From positions 721,341-785,340 of the forward strand of contig VZQC01005577.1 of the NCBI GenBank assembly GCA_009823505.1: 64,000 bases of DNA, given 5' to 3'. The stretch is from Rhizomys pruinosus (taxonomy: Eukaryota > Chordata > Mammalia > Rodentia > Spalacidae). Under the pieces are notes generated by a model. The model was given only the letters and a program-made list of their open reading frames with translations, was not told the origin of the DNA and made no database searches. The position numbers were made by a program, and so were the translations under genes. Below, piece after piece: positions 22,090 through 33,371 of the stretch. How positions within the stretch are numbered: the stretch's first letter is position 1; each line of letters opens with the position of its first letter.

Positions 22090-22189
22090 CCAATATGCAT
22101 TATGCCCAACTGCTTTGGACAAAAGCTCAGGGGGCCCTACACAAGAAATACTTACAACTAGGTAATTGGCACTAGCATCCACAGATGAG
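21851..22189 (-). mobile_element. L1 3'UTR-only insertion
   Basis: Only L1 3' UTR plus the last ORF2 codons (TTGGCACTAGCATCCACAGA). GGTTAAATCTTTT occurs just before and again at 22190-22202, a 13-bp target duplication. It contains a (GTT)n tract at 22057-22089. Confidence 0.85.
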
Positions 22190-22250
22190 GGTTAAATCTT
22201 TTATCTGGTTTTGGTATCAAAATAACACTGGGTTTGTGAAGTTTGCTAGC

Positions 22251-22659
22251 TGTGCTGGATAGCTTGAACTGTCAACTTGACATACCTAGGTTTTGGGATC
22301 CTCAACTGGGGAATTGCCTCCATTGGACTGGCCTGTGGCCAGTCTGTGGGGCATTTTCTTGATTGTTGAGTGATGTGGGAGGGCCCAGCCCACTGTGGGC
22401 AGTGCCACCCCTGAGCAGGTTGTCCTGTGTTGTATAAGAAAGTGGGCTGAGCATGGGCCAGGGGAGCAAGCCAATAAGCAGCATTCCTCCATGGCCTGTG
22501 CTTCAGCTCCTGCCTCCAGGTTCCTGCCCTGAATTCCTATCATGGGCTCCTTAAGTGGTGAACTTTGATGTGGGAGATGTAAGGTAAATAAACCCTTTCC
22601 TGGCCAAGTTGGTATTGGTCAGAGTGTTTCATCACAGCAACTGAAAGCAAACTAGAATA
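22251..22659 (+). mobile_element. Solo LTR (ERVL/MaLR-like)
   Basis: Starts TGTGCTGGATAGCTTGAACT, has GTAAATAAACCCTTTCC near the end, and stops at AAACTAGAATA. Flanks CTAGC and GTAGC suggest a 5-bp duplication. Confidence 0.75.
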
Positions 22660-22740
22660 GTAGCATTCCTTCCTTTTCAAGTTTATGGAACAGTTTGAGA
22701 AACATTGGTATTAGTTTTCCTCTAAAGGTCTGGTAAAATT

Positions 22741-23332
22741 CAGCACTAGCCGGGCATGGTGTCAAATGCCTTTAATCAGGGGGCAGCATTTAGGAGGCAG
22801 AGGCAGGTGGGTCTCTGTGAGTTCAAGGCCAGCCTGGTCTACATAGCGAGCTCCAGGTCAGCTGGGACTAAAGGAAGACCCTGTCTCAAAAAGACAAGAA
22901 AAATCAGCAGTGAATCCTGTGCCTGTTGTTTTTTTTATTAATCCTTTGATCTCCTTCCTCACTGTAGCTGTCCCACCATGCTCAGCACTTCAAATGTATG
23001 TTCTAGGTAACCAAAGGTGAGTCCGCATGCTTCCAGGAAAAGCACCTACTGACTGAGCTATCGCCATAACCCACTTGGTATGGAACTGCTTAAATTATTG
23101 ATCTCATCTCGGTTTCCTTCTTTTACGCTTTCTAATTTCCTGGAATATAAATTTCTAGGGCATGTACTAATGCTTTTCTAAATTTCAAGCCTCTAAGATT
23201 ATGTGCTAATGATTTTCTAAATTTCACTGATATCTATTGTTAATGCCTCCCCTTTACGTTCCAGTTTTCTTAATTTAAGGTCTCTCTTTTGGTTAGTTTG
23301 GGTATTTGTTGATCCTATCTTGTCAAAGAGCC
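22741..23332 (+). repeat. 592-bp direct duplication, copy 1 (contains a B1 at 22745-22905)
   Basis: A B1 plus following L1-D text. It matches 23334-23925 base for base with only about five differences. The second copy begins right after a single N. Confidence 0.95.
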
Positions 23333-23333
23333 N
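23333..23333. other. Single N join
   Basis: One ambiguous base exactly at the boundary between the two 592-bp copies, as left by a scaffolding join. Confidence 1.
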
Positions 23334-23925
23334 CAGCACTAGCCGGGCATGGTGTCAAATGCCTTTAATCAGGGGGCAGCATTTAGGAGGCAGAGGCAGG
23401 TGGGTCTCTGTGAGTTCAAGGCCAGCCTGGTCTACATAGCGAGCTCCAGGTCAGCTGGGACTAAAGGAAGACCCTGTCTCAAAAAGACAAGAAAAATCAG
23501 CAGTGAATCCTGTGCCTGTTGGTTTTTTTATTACTCCTTTGATCTCCTTCCTCACTGTAGCTGTCCCACCATGCTCAGCACTTCAAATGTATGTTCTAGG
23601 TAACCAAAGCTGAGTCCGCATGCTTCCAGGAAAAGCACCTACTGACTGAGCTATCGCCATAACCCACTTGGTATGGAACTGCTTAAATTGTTGATCTCAT
23701 CTCGGTTTCCTTCTTTTACGCTTTCTAATTTCCTGGAATATAAATTTCTAGGGCATGTACTAATGCTTTTCTAAATTTCAAGCCCCTAAGATTATGTGCT
23801 AATGATTTTCTAAATTTCACTGATATCTATTGTTAATGCCTCCCCTTTACGTTCCAGTTTTCTTAATTTAAGGTCTCTCTTTTGGTTAGTTTGGGTATTT
23901 GTTGATCCTATCTTGTCAAAGAGCC
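23334..23925 (+). repeat. 592-bp direct duplication, copy 2 (contains a B1 at 23338-23498)
   Basis: See copy 1. Differences include GGTGAG/GCTGAG and ATTATTG/ATTGTTG. Most likely an unmerged contig overlap. Confidence 0.95.
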
Positions 23926-24319
23926 AAGTATATTATTTGACTTTCATTTCATCACTTTCTGCCCTGATCTTAATTCTCTCCATCTATTGATTCGAATATT
24001 GAATTATCCTTGTTTTTCCAAGGTCCCAAAGTGCATCTTTGTTTGAGATCTCTCTGATTTTTTAGTGTAATTACATGTAGCTATAACTCCCCTCTTAGTC
24101 TTGCTTTCATGGTAGTGTTAGGTTGTGGTATGTAGTGTTTTCCTTCCATTTCAGGAATTTTTTTTACTTCTGTTTTCAGTCCTTCGGTGACTCATTCATT
24201 ATTCAACAGTGTATTGTTTTAATATCCATGAATTTGTGTATGTTCTATAGTTTCTCTTGATGTTGTTTCTATTTTTACTCCATTTCAATTTTCCTATATG
24301 TGTTAAAACTTGTTTTGTG

Positions 24320-24601
24320 GGCTGGAGCGATGGCCTAGCGGTTAAGAGCGCCGACCGCTCTTACAGAGGACCCAGGTTCGATCCCCAGCACCCACATGGT
24401 GGCAGAGAACCGTCTGAAACTCCAATTCCAGGAGAACTCCAGTTCCAGGGGAATCCGACACCCTCTTCTGACCTCCGCGGCATTGCACGACATGGGTGCC
24501 CAAACCTGCATGCACACAATACATTGATACACATACAGAAATAAATAAAATTTAAAAAAAAATTAAAGGCATGCGCCACCATGCCCGGCCTTAAAAAAAA
24601 A
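24320..24601 (+). mobile_element. Chimeric SINE: full B2 joined to an antisense B1 5' end
   Basis: A young B2 (GGCTGGAGCGATGGCC, 18-bp duplication, tail AATAAATAAAATTT) is followed by ATTAAAGGCATGCGCCACCA, the reverse of a B1 start, and then a new A tail. AAAACTTGTTTTGTG flanks the whole unit (24305-24319 and about 24600-24614), so it inserted as one molecule. Confidence 0.85.
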
Positions 24602-25089
24602 AACTTGTTTTGTGTACTAGTATGTGTTCGATTTTAGAGAAGGTTCCTTGGGCTGCTGAGAATGTGCATTTTGTATTTCTGGGTAGAAGGTATATAGATG
24701 TCTATTAGGCCTGTTTGAGTTAAGGTATCATTTAACTCAGATGTTTAATCACTTTTTGTCAGGATGGTCTGACTGCTGGTGAAAATGGGGTGCTGAAGGC
24801 ACTGATTATTGTGTTGGGGTTGATATGTGTCTTTACCTATAGTGTTTGTTTTATGAAACTGGATGCACCATATTCAGCGCATATGTTTAGGACTGTAATA
24901 TCCTTTTGACAGGTTATTTGGTTCATCAGTATGAAAGGACCTTCTGTATCTCTAATTTTGGTTTAAAGTACATAGTGTCAAATGTTAGAGCACTGACACC
25001 TGCGTGCTCCCTGTTCCTACGTGTTTGGAATGCATTTTCCCCCTTTTAGCCTCAGGTTGCAACTATTTGCCTCCCATAGTAAGGCGCAT

Positions 25090-25135
25090 TCCATACTATA
25101 AATATATATATATATATATATTATTATATATAAAT
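25090..25135. repeat. AT-rich simple repeat
   Basis: TATATATA tract in otherwise L1 sequence. Confidence 0.85.
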
Positions 25136-25433
25136 TAATCTTTGTATGATGTTTGTAGTATTTCGACATTCATTTCTCAGTTTGCAGTTTAGGCAATTCC
25201 CCTTTCCGCTTCCCCTCACACCACCTTCAGATCATGCATTCTCCAATAACTGTCCTGCATCTTCCTTCAGTCTTTTTTTTATGTTTGGAATTCACCAAAT
25301 TTTCCTTCCTTTCCCAATTTTATTTTTTATTCTAAAATATTGCATAACATACTTTCCACTCATATACAGTAATTTCAAAGTCTGAAAGTAAGTGATGAAT
25401 CAATTCTAGAGCCCATTAAAAGATTTTCATTAA

Positions 25434-25592
25434 TACCGGGGCGTGATGGCGCACACCCTTTTTAATCCTAGGCACTCGGGAAGGCAGAGCAGTGTGGATC
25501 TTTGTGAGTTTTCAGGCCAGCCTGGTCTACAGAGTGAGTTCCAAGACGCTGGGACTTACAGGGAGACCCTGTCTCAAAAAGACCAAAAAAAC
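25434..25592 (+). mobile_element. B1 SINE with unusual indels
   Basis: CCGGGGCGTGATGGCGCACA through CTGTCTCAAAAAGACC. Extra and missing bases at many places, unlike nearby young B1 copies. Confidence 0.88.
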
Positions 25593-26056
25593 AAAAAGAT
25601 TTTACATGTATAACCAACATAGTTTGCTTTCAGAATAAAACAGAAATTCATAACAATAATGTTCTTTGGCCTTGCCTTTCATCTTGGGGATTGGTGTTAG
25701 CATTCACAAATGAGGAAGACCATTCACCACTCTGATTTTTCTGGGTCTGTGTTACTTCCACTTAGCATAATGGCTTAGAGTATCCATCCATTTATGGGCA
25801 AAGTTCATGATGTCATTCTTTCTTTACCGGGGCGCTGGTAAATAGTTTACCCCTTCCCATTGTGTAGATGTTACCACATTTTTGTCATCCACTCATCAGT
25901 TGAGGGCATTTGGAACGGTTGGTTCCAGGTCTTTGTATTGTCTGAGAGAGCTGTAATAAACATGGATGGGTGCATGTTATCCTTTGTGGTAGGGATGAGT
26001 CTTGTGGTACATCTCAGGAGTGTATGACTGGGTCAGGTGGTAGGCTCATTCTGACT

Positions 26057-26208
26057 TTTTTTTTTTTTTTGGTCTTTTCGAGACAGGGGTCTCCCTGTAG
26101 CACCAGCTGTCCTGTAACTCCCTCTGTAGAACCAGCTGGCCTTGCACACTTCAAAAGATCCCCCACCTCTCCTCCTAGTGCTAGAATTAAAGGTGTGAAC
26201 CAACCCGC
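26057..26208 (-). mobile_element. B1 SINE
   Basis: T run, GGTCTTTTCGAGACAGGGG. AGGCTCATT at both sides (26042 and 26212) is the target duplication. Confidence 0.88.
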
Positions 26209-26299
26209 CAGGCTCATTTTTGAGCCTTCTAAAGGTTCTCCACTGGCTGCTTTAATAATTGGTTTGTAGAGTTTACATCACCAGCAAGTGGAATGAAGT

Positions 26300-26522
26300 G
26301 TTCCTCTTGGAGACATCGAATGGATAAATTGTTCTGTTGTTGTTTTTGTTGTTGTTTTTCTTTACATTTAAATTTTTTATTTTTGAGTACCATGGAATAC
26401 ATGTGAAGGTCAGAGGACAACCTGAGGAGTTGGTTCTCTCTTTCCACCACACGGGTTCTGGAGATGGAAGTCAGGTCAATAGGCTTGACAGCAGGTACTT
26501 GCTGAACCATCTTGCTAGCCCT
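26300..26522 (-). mobile_element. B2/B3-family SINE
   Basis: GTGAAGGTCAGAGGACAACC and GAACCATCTTGCTAGCCC are the reverse of a B3-type SINE; a (GTT)-rich tail lies on the left. Confidence 0.75.
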
Positions 26523-26819
26523 GAATCCTGTTTTTTATCTAGTATTTTAGTCTGTGTCTTTTAATTGAGGAATTGAGACCATTGATATTCACAGTTGTTA
26601 TTAAAAGGTACAGATTAATTGCTATCATGTTATTGGCTTTATAGAATTTGGAGTTTTAAAACTTATTTTTATTTTTTGTAACTTTTTAAATTAAAATTTT
26701 GTGTTTCAGTCAGAACATTTTAGCTGTCTTCCCCACTGGCAATCTGACATAGCCCTCCTCCCCTGGATTCATGCATTGTGTCACATGCATTAAGGCATAT
26801 GGAGTCAAGTGAGGCCAAC

Positions 26820-27850
26820 TATTCCCTCAGTACAAGTTCAATCCACACTGAGGACGATGTTGTAGAGTGCGTTATCAACTAGTGCCATGTTACCTGATCT
26901 AAACCATCTTTAAGATGTAACAAATAACGTATGATTTCGTAACAACGCTACTTCTTATTTAACTTTTATAAATTGTTGTGCATCTCCGTCCTCCCTCCCG
27001 TTAAGATAATTGCTCGGTGATATGACTATCTAGTTCGGTTACACTGCCTACTGGGGCTCTTATTTTCAGCATTTACAGTGTACAGTCCATCAGATAAGTT
27101 GGACTTACTACTTGGGTATTGACATGATTCTGGATCCGTGACAATGTGTACATATATCAATGACTCTCATTTTTAATCCAAACCTCTGTATTAACGGTTT
27201 GTGCGTCTGACTTGAATCCCTTTTTCAAGATAGCTTTATATATATCGATACATTTGATATCTAACTATACTCGGTATGTTCATGCATAGCTTGAGATCCT
27301 GTTCTACCATTCTCACTGAAAAACACTTCATTATATAGTACTATAAACCGTCCGTACTAGATAGTTTCGACAAACTGAATACCACAGGTCACTGAAGAAA
27401 CACGTTTATCCAAAAGCAATTCACGATTTTATGAAAGGATAATATCTATATCACTTATTTATACGCTTGTTTGTGATTCTAGAGCCAGTGCTTTTAAAGT
27501 AGACTCAATACCACAATATAGTGAATTCAGTTTCGTACGTCTGTACTGCACTTACGATGTAATCTCATGATAACTTAATGAGTTGTTGATCGTGATTTAC
27601 CACATGTTAACTGAGTACAAGTATGTATTTCAAGCTCATATGAACTAGAAAGTAGCTATCATAAGACGAATAGTGTGGCACGTAGTATATGCGTATCACT
27701 CCATATAGTTGAATGCTTAGCCATTCTCGGAAGTTCGTGAATATCCCTAGTTTATACGAATTACTGCCATCTTTGGTGTATAAATTCACTCTAGCCTCTC
27801 TGCCTCTAGCTTCATGCAGAATACTCCGTCTAGTCAGCCTCCCTTTAAAA
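26820..27850. other. CpG-undepleted segment without repeats or genes
   Basis: By eye I count about 31 CpG in 1,020 bp at roughly 37% GC, close to the random expectation, while the rest of the window is strongly CpG-poor. No repeat is recognisable and no frame exceeds about 60 codons. It lies inside an indel-rich zone. It may be foreign DNA, an assembly error or an ordinary unique segment. Confidence 0.6.
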
Positions 27851-27919
27851 TTATCTCTTCACTTATTTTATTTTTTTTATATTATTTATTTATTTTCTTT
27901 TTTAAAATTTTTTATTATT

Positions 27920-28157
27920 AATTATTTTATTTCTGTATGTGTATTTAAAGTGTACTGTTTGCATGTAGGTTTGTCACACAATGTCATTCAATTCTGCGGA
28001 GGTCAAAAGAGGGTGTCGGATATCCCCTTGGAACTGGAGTTCTCCTGGAATTGGAGTTTACAGACAGTTTCTCAGCCCCATGTGGTGCTGGGGATCGAAC
28101 CCAGGTCTCTACAAGAGCAGTTGGCAATCTTAAACTGCTAGTCTATCTCTCCAGCCC
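27920..28157 (-). mobile_element. B2 SINE with target duplication
   Basis: TTCACTTATTTTA occurs at about 27860-27872 and 28158-28170. The B2 has the 18-bp duplication and several small deletions. Confidence 0.9.
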
Positions 28158-28177
28158 TTCACTTATTTTATGTGTAT

Positions 28178-28531
28178 GAGTGTGTGGTTCGAGCTCGGAG
28201 AGGCAAACCCAGTCTGCAGGATCAAAGGGAGAGGGAGGAGGAAGCTGCCAACCGGGCCTCTCATGGGAGCCGATGCAAAGACTCGGCAGGCCAGCTGGCA
28301 GTCCGAGGAATTCCACCCTACCTATCTTGACGGGCCAAAGCTTGTTTGCCTGACAGACCCTTGGCCTGGGGGCACCTGCCACCACACTGTTATGGCAGCA
28401 TAAATTTCACCTGCCAGAGACTGACCACACCCTGAGACAGATCTCACAGACTGGTGGCTTCCTCCGCAAGCCTCTGTCCAATAAAGACCCTGCTGGCTAC
28501 TTGATATTCTCTTCCCAGGTTAGTCGTCCAA
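28178..28531 (+). mobile_element. Possible solo LTR
   Basis: GC-rich stretch with CCAATAAAGACCCTGCTGGC near its end and a CA finish (CGTCCAACA). No clear target duplication. The part from 28600 to 28870 (CCATTTATTGTATACAGC) may belong to a second, minus-strand LTR. Confidence 0.35.
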
Positions 28532-28879
28532 CAAGAGGACCCTATTCCTACCAATACCTTCTAGCACTCACACAAAACCCTGATGTGCTTAACTTATACA
28601 CGAGTGGAAATTAGCAGACTGGGGACTCTGGTCTGGTGACAAAGAAGAATCCATTTATTGTATACAGCACCTCCTTTATATAAGCAGAGTGATATCATCT
28701 CTCAGAATCTGCTCCCAGACCCCCTGCATCAAGGTTTGTAATATCACGAGCTGTGTATCACGAGTTTGTTTCACAGGGTTTGTTGATACAAGCAACTCTC
28801 ACCTAGAGGCAGATTCAGGTGCAAACGACAGGCAGGCAATTAAAAACAATGCAGCCACAGGTGGCCTTCCTCTAGCTAC

Positions 28880-29072
28880 ACATGAGTGTATTGCCTACAT
28901 GTGTGTAAGTGCGCCTGTGTCATACAGTGCCTGTAGAGGTCAGAAGAGGGCATTGGATTCCCTAGACCTGGAGTCACAGAGGTTGTTAGCTGTTATGTTG
29001 GTGCTAGGATTTGAACCTGTGTCTTCTGCAAGAACAACCAGCAATCTTAATTGCTGAGCCATCTCTTCAGCC
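28880..29072 (-). mobile_element. Old B2-family SINE
   Basis: GCCTGTAGAGGTCAGAAGAG through TTGCTGAGCCATCTCTTC. Confidence 0.85.
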
Positions 29073-29077
29073 ACCCT

Positions 29078-29195
29078 CCCCCCATTTTTTTGAGTCAGGG
29101 TCTCACTATGTAGCCCTCATTGGCTTGGAAATCACTATGTAGACCAGGCTGGTCTTGAACTCAGAGAGATCTGCCTCTGCCCACCACAACTGGCT
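29078..29195 (-). mobile_element. Partial B1 SINE
   Basis: GAGTCAGGGTCTCACTATGT through CTGCCCACCACAACTGGC; middle deletion. Confidence 0.8.
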
Positions 29196-29397
29196 TTAGA
29201 TTTTATTTTTAATTATGTGCATATGCATATGTGTCTGTGTGGCTATGTGCCTATATGAATGAAGTGCCCAAGAAGGCCAGAGGAAGGCATTGGATATTCT
29301 GGAACTGGAGTTACAGGCAGTCGTGAGCCTGCTAGGACCTAAATTCAGTTTCTCTGCAAGAAAAGTACTCTTAGCCACTGAGCCATCTCTCCAGCCC
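29196..29397 (-). mobile_element. Old B2-family SINE
   Basis: Ends TTAGCCACTGAGCCATCTCT; diverged body. Three SINEs thus lie head to tail from 28880. Confidence 0.85.
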
Positions 29398-30639
29398 AGT
29401 ATCTGATTTTACTATCCTTCATTTATGTAATTCCTTAATAGTGTGGTTTATCCTTTCCTACAGTTTTATTATTAATGTGTTTATCTTTGTTTTCAGTCTG
29501 ATTTCTTCAAGTATCTTCTGTAGACCTGGCTTAGTGATCATGAATCTCTTTAGCCTGTTTTTATTGTTTAAAATTTTTTTTCTTCAATTATAATAGCTTT
29601 GCTTGGTATAGTTGTCTAAGAGCTTGAAAGCCATCATTCCAAGCCCTCCTGACATTGAGCATTGACAGTTCTGCAGTCGTTCGATGGGTCTGCCTCTCTC
29701 TTGCAGCTTTAAATATACTTTCTTTGATCTGTATGTTTAGTGTTTTAACTACAATACTAGGAAGCTCTTTTCTGGTTTTGTATGTATGAGATTCCAAATG
29801 CTTCTGGTACCTGAATAGACATCTCCTTCCCTAGATCTGGTAAATTTTCTACGATTTTACTGAAATATTTTCTGTGTCTTCAACATGATATTCTACATCT
29901 GTATGCCCATGATTCATAGATGTCTTTTCATGGTTCCCCACAAAATCTAACATGTTCTGTTTGTGCCTTATTAGTTTTTGTCATTGCTTAAATGTTCAAA
30001 TTAATCTACCTTAACTTCAAGTCCTGGTATTCTATTTTCTTCTTGATCCATTCTATTTGTGGGGCTTTCCATGGAGCTTTTGATGTGAGTTGTTGAACAT
30101 TTTACCTCTAGTATTTCTACCTTTCAGTGTTCATATGCCGTTATTGAAGTCCACTTTCATATCCCTTATTGCCTTCCTTATTGCATTCAGCTGCTTATAC
30201 TCTCTGGAATTTGTTCAAGAGTGTATGTTTTCTTTGATTTCTTTGAGTGTATTTGGAATTATTGTTTTGAATTCTTTAGGATCTCATCTAACTCACTCTT
30301 ACTGGAGGCCATACCATGGACTTCATTTTTTTTTTTTTTTGAAGAGTTGTATTGCCTTGGTCTTTTCATGTTTCTTGTCGCCTTTGCATTAGGCCTTGGA
30401 GATCTAGGGTTAGGCCATTGGTTGGATTATTTTTTAACCATCCTTATTCTTGCATTGGAAGTGTTCACAGTGTTCAAGAGGGGGTAGGCTATATGTAGCA
30501 GGGTTGAGGTATTTTTTTTTCTCTCCTAGACTTGGGGTCTAACTTAGTCCTTTAGACCCTCAATCCAGGTATTCAGGGCACCAGGTCCAATCACCAGCAC
30601 TACCTTGAGAGTAGAATATTCTTTGAAAAAAGAATCACT

Positions 30640-30765
30640 ATGTGGTAGGCAGAGGCGGGTGGATTTCTATGAGTTCAAGGCCAGCCTGGTCTACATAGTG
30701 AGTTCCAAGACAGCTGGAGCTACAGGGAGACCCTGTTTCAACAAGACAAAAAGTAAAAAAGAATC
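30640..30765 (+). mobile_element. 5'-truncated B1 SINE
   Basis: AAAAAGAATCACTA precedes it (about 30624) and follows it (about 30758), a clear target duplication. Body begins GGCAGAGGCGGGTGG. Confidence 0.88.
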
Positions 30766-30769
30766 ACTA

Positions 30770-31620
30770 CAAAAAGTAGGCCTACTATAAAAATGCAGTC
30801 ATAGCTGAAAGAGAAATCACCTCTTCATTTTAGGAAGTAAAGCACTGATAGTGCTCTGTGCACTAAGATAGTCATCACTGTGAGTGGAGAGGAAATAGAG
30901 TAAGACTACTGATTAGCACTGGGACAATGGAGAGAAATAGAGGGACGTTAGAACTGAAGGAAATACGGAGTCACGGGAGATGAGGCAGCTCTGGCTAAAG
31001 GTAGAACAAAAAGGGAAAGAAATGCAATAAGGTAACCTAAAAGAATTAGCCTCTCCCACCCCCAAAGGAGTCTAGTTGATATTCTTTGGGAAAGCCTATC
31101 AAAATAAAAATGAAAAATAAAGAAAAAAACAATAGAAAAAGAATGTGAAGAGCACAGGACAGGGCTGTTTATGGGCACCGGCTACTTAAGGCAGAGCTGG
31201 GCAGGAGTGCAGTCTCTGCAGGGGCTGCTTCCAGCCTCCACTCTATACTTTCCCTCCCATGCTCCCAGCTGCTGGGACCCATGGACAACCTTTATGAGGT
31301 CAGGTCACAGTGTGTTCTGCTCTCCACAGGTAGGGTTCGGATGCTGGCCCGGGCTCTGGGCGGTTCTTCCAGTATCTCTTGGAGTTGCAGGTTCTGGCTG
31401 TCAGCTGGTTTCTACCTCTGCTGAGTAATGGGTGCTTCTGATGAAAAGTTTCTCCCTCAGAGTCTAGAGCTATTCCGCTGGCCAGATTTCTCCATTGCAG
31501 TCTTGTGACACTTGCTCTGAGTTTCATGAAGGGTCTTGTTTGGCCAAGCCACTGACTCAGCAGGTTTTCTTTATGGAGGTTTCTTGACACTGCTCCATCC
31601 CAATGCCCAGAAAAGTTAGA
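30770..31620 (-). other. Candidate L1-D 5' UTR / unassigned
   Basis: Lies directly upstream (minus strand) of the L1-D ORF1. 31170-31600 is GC-richer, as L1 promoters are, but I find no monomer repeat that would prove it. Confidence 0.35.
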
Positions 31621-31666
31621 TTTCCTTGCCTCTCTCTTCCTTTTCTCTACTCTTTAAAATGTTTCT

Positions 31667-31805
31667 GGCCAGGTGTGGTGGCGTACCCCTTTAATCCCAG
31701 CACTCAGGAGGCAGAGGCAGGTGAATCTCTGTGAGTTCAAGGCCAGCCTGGTCTACATAGTGAACTCAAGGCCAGCTGGGACTCAAGGGAGACCCTGTCT
31801 CAAAA
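31667..31805 (+). mobile_element. B1 SINE
   Basis: GGCCAGGTGTGGTGGCGTAC through CTGTCTCAAAAATAAA, followed by an A/T-rich repeat (31845-31930). Confidence 0.92.
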
Positions 31806-31931
31806 ATAAAAAATTAACGTTTTGGTTGTTAGCCTTAGCCTCGTAAAGACCAAAAAAAAATAATAATAATAATAATAATAAAAATAAAAAAAAATAAAAA
31901 ATAAATAAAAATAAATAAAAAATTAAAAAGT

Positions 31932-32112
31932 TTCTGGGACTAGAGAGAATGCTCAGTGATTAGATCATTGACTCCTCTTGAAGAAGACCTGGGTGTGAAT
32001 CCCAGAACAGCCATCTGTAACTCCAGTTCCAAGGGATCCAACATCATCGTCTGTCCTCCACAAACCCTGCACAATGCGGGTGCACTTACACACATGCAGT
32101 CATAATGCTCAC
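31932..32112 (+). mobile_element. B2-family SINE
   Basis: GGGACTAGAGAGAATGCTCA head, AACTCCAGTTCCAAGGGATC body. Confidence 0.8.
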
Positions 32113-32292
32113 ACACACTGATGCTTCTGAGACTACACTGCATAGTTCTGAGGCTCTGTCTTAAGCCCTGCTTAGGTTGTCTGTTCTTTGCACTCTGTCA
32201 CTGGGAAGGGAGAGTGTGCCCCCAAACCCCGTCAGTCCCTCTAAGAGAGACTCTGGACTCCCACTCCTGCATTGTGCAGTTTGCTATTAAGA

Positions 32293-32500
32293 CTAGAGAT
32301 AACTGAGCATGGTACTACATGCCTTTAATCCCAGTATTTACTAGAGATAACCGAGCATGGTACTACATGCCTTTAATCCCAGAATTTACGAGGCAGAGGG
32401 AGGAAGATCTCTGTGAGGTTGACGCAGGCCTGGTCTACATAGTGAGTTTCAGGCCAGCCACAGCTGTACAGTGAGAGCCTATCTCAAAAACAAAAAAGCT
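32293..32500 (+). mobile_element. B1 SINE with a 48-bp duplicated 5' end
   Basis: CTAGAGATAACTGAGCATGG begins at 32293 and again, as CTAGAGATAACCGAGCATGG, at 32341. The rest is a diverged B1. Confidence 0.85.
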
Positions 32501-32732
32501 ATTAAAGTGTCACCTATCTCTTCTGATACCTATTATCCATTTTTTCTCAGTTTATTTCCCAGAGATTCCAGCAGCCCATGCCTGCATGTCATTTGCCATC
32601 TTCCACAATCTTAAAGTTTTTTTTAAACTTAACCATATAGCAATAAAAATAGGATATATCATTTTCAAACCAGCAGAGATAAAAGAGAGGCAGTAGACAA
32701 AATTGGATTGATATTCTATAAGACAGTGAAAA

Positions 32733-32913
32733 CGAGGGCTGGCAAGATGGCTCAGTGAGTGAAACACTTGCCAGGCAAGCTTGATAACCTGAGTCCAGTC
32801 CTCAGAACCCACATAAAGGTGGCAGGAAATTAGACACTCTATAAAGTTGTCCTCTTCTACACAAGCGCTGTGACACACATGCCCACCCCCAACAATAAAT
32901 AACTTTAAAAAAA
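32733..32913 (+). mobile_element. B2/B3-family SINE
   Basis: GGGCTGGCAAGATGGCTCAG head, CAATAAATAACTTTAAAA tail. Confidence 0.85.
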
Positions 32914-32921
32914 AATAGCAA

Positions 32922-33040
32922 AGGCCAGGTGTCATGGTGCATGTCTTTTTATTCTGGGCTCTCAGGAAGCCGAGGCAGGTGGATCTCGCTGAGGCCAGCC
33001 AGAACTACATAGTGAGACCCTGTCTAAAAAAAACAGTGAA
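32922..33040 (+). mobile_element. Old B1 SINE
   Basis: GGCCAGGTGTCATGGTGCAT, shortened body, GACCCTGTCTAAAAAAAA. Confidence 0.8.
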
Positions 33041-33371
33041 AGGGAAAAGCCATTTATAAATGTCAAGCAAAAAGCATCAAAATGAGACTTCCTAGGGGAT
33101 CTCATCCCAGATCTGGTAACCTTCAGCCTTGCCAGAGTGAGTCTCTCCCCGCCATCTCAGCTTTCAGCCTAGCCTGGATCTACAGACTCTATGGGCCTTA
33201 TATATAACAGAGCATATTAAATTGGGGGGCAATCAGGGAGGTACAGATAGAGGAGGGCATCTCAATATCATCAAATTATATTGTAGGAAAATCACAAAGC
33301 TTCAATAAAAATCTGCTTAAAAATGGTTTTAAAGTTTCAATATTATATGTTAGAAATAAATTGAGTATGTC

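Larger units (their letters stand above)
25146..26300 (-). mobile_element. L1 3' end (3' UTR and ORF2 tail), indel-rich
   Basis: Text parallels 8160-8560 and 55800-56600 (AGAGCTGTAATAAACATGGA, GGATGAGTCTTGTGG) but has many one-base gains and losses. A plus-strand B1 (25434-25592) and a minus-strand B1 (26057-26208) interrupt it; AGGCTCATT flanks the latter. Confidence 0.8.
18840..30600 (-). mobile_element. L1-D: old LINE-1 scattered over 11.8 kb by later insertions
   Basis: Collinear minus-strand pieces: 18840-19110 (ORF2 end), 20025-21480, 21683-21850, 22203-22245, 22665-22740, 23926-24304 and 24602-25090 (RT into endonuclease), 26525-26690, and 29400-30600 (ORF1; for example GCTTTAAATATACTTTCTTT). 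All frames are broken. The interruptions are two B2-family SINEs, several B1s, two L1 tails, an LTR and a composite SINE. The order of pieces fits one element rather than many. Confidence 0.75.

Noticed and set aside
24335..24582. Recurring 60-75-codon frames with similar proteins at many sites (also 34824, 35826, 42778, 48471)
   Set aside because: All are B2 SINE translations.
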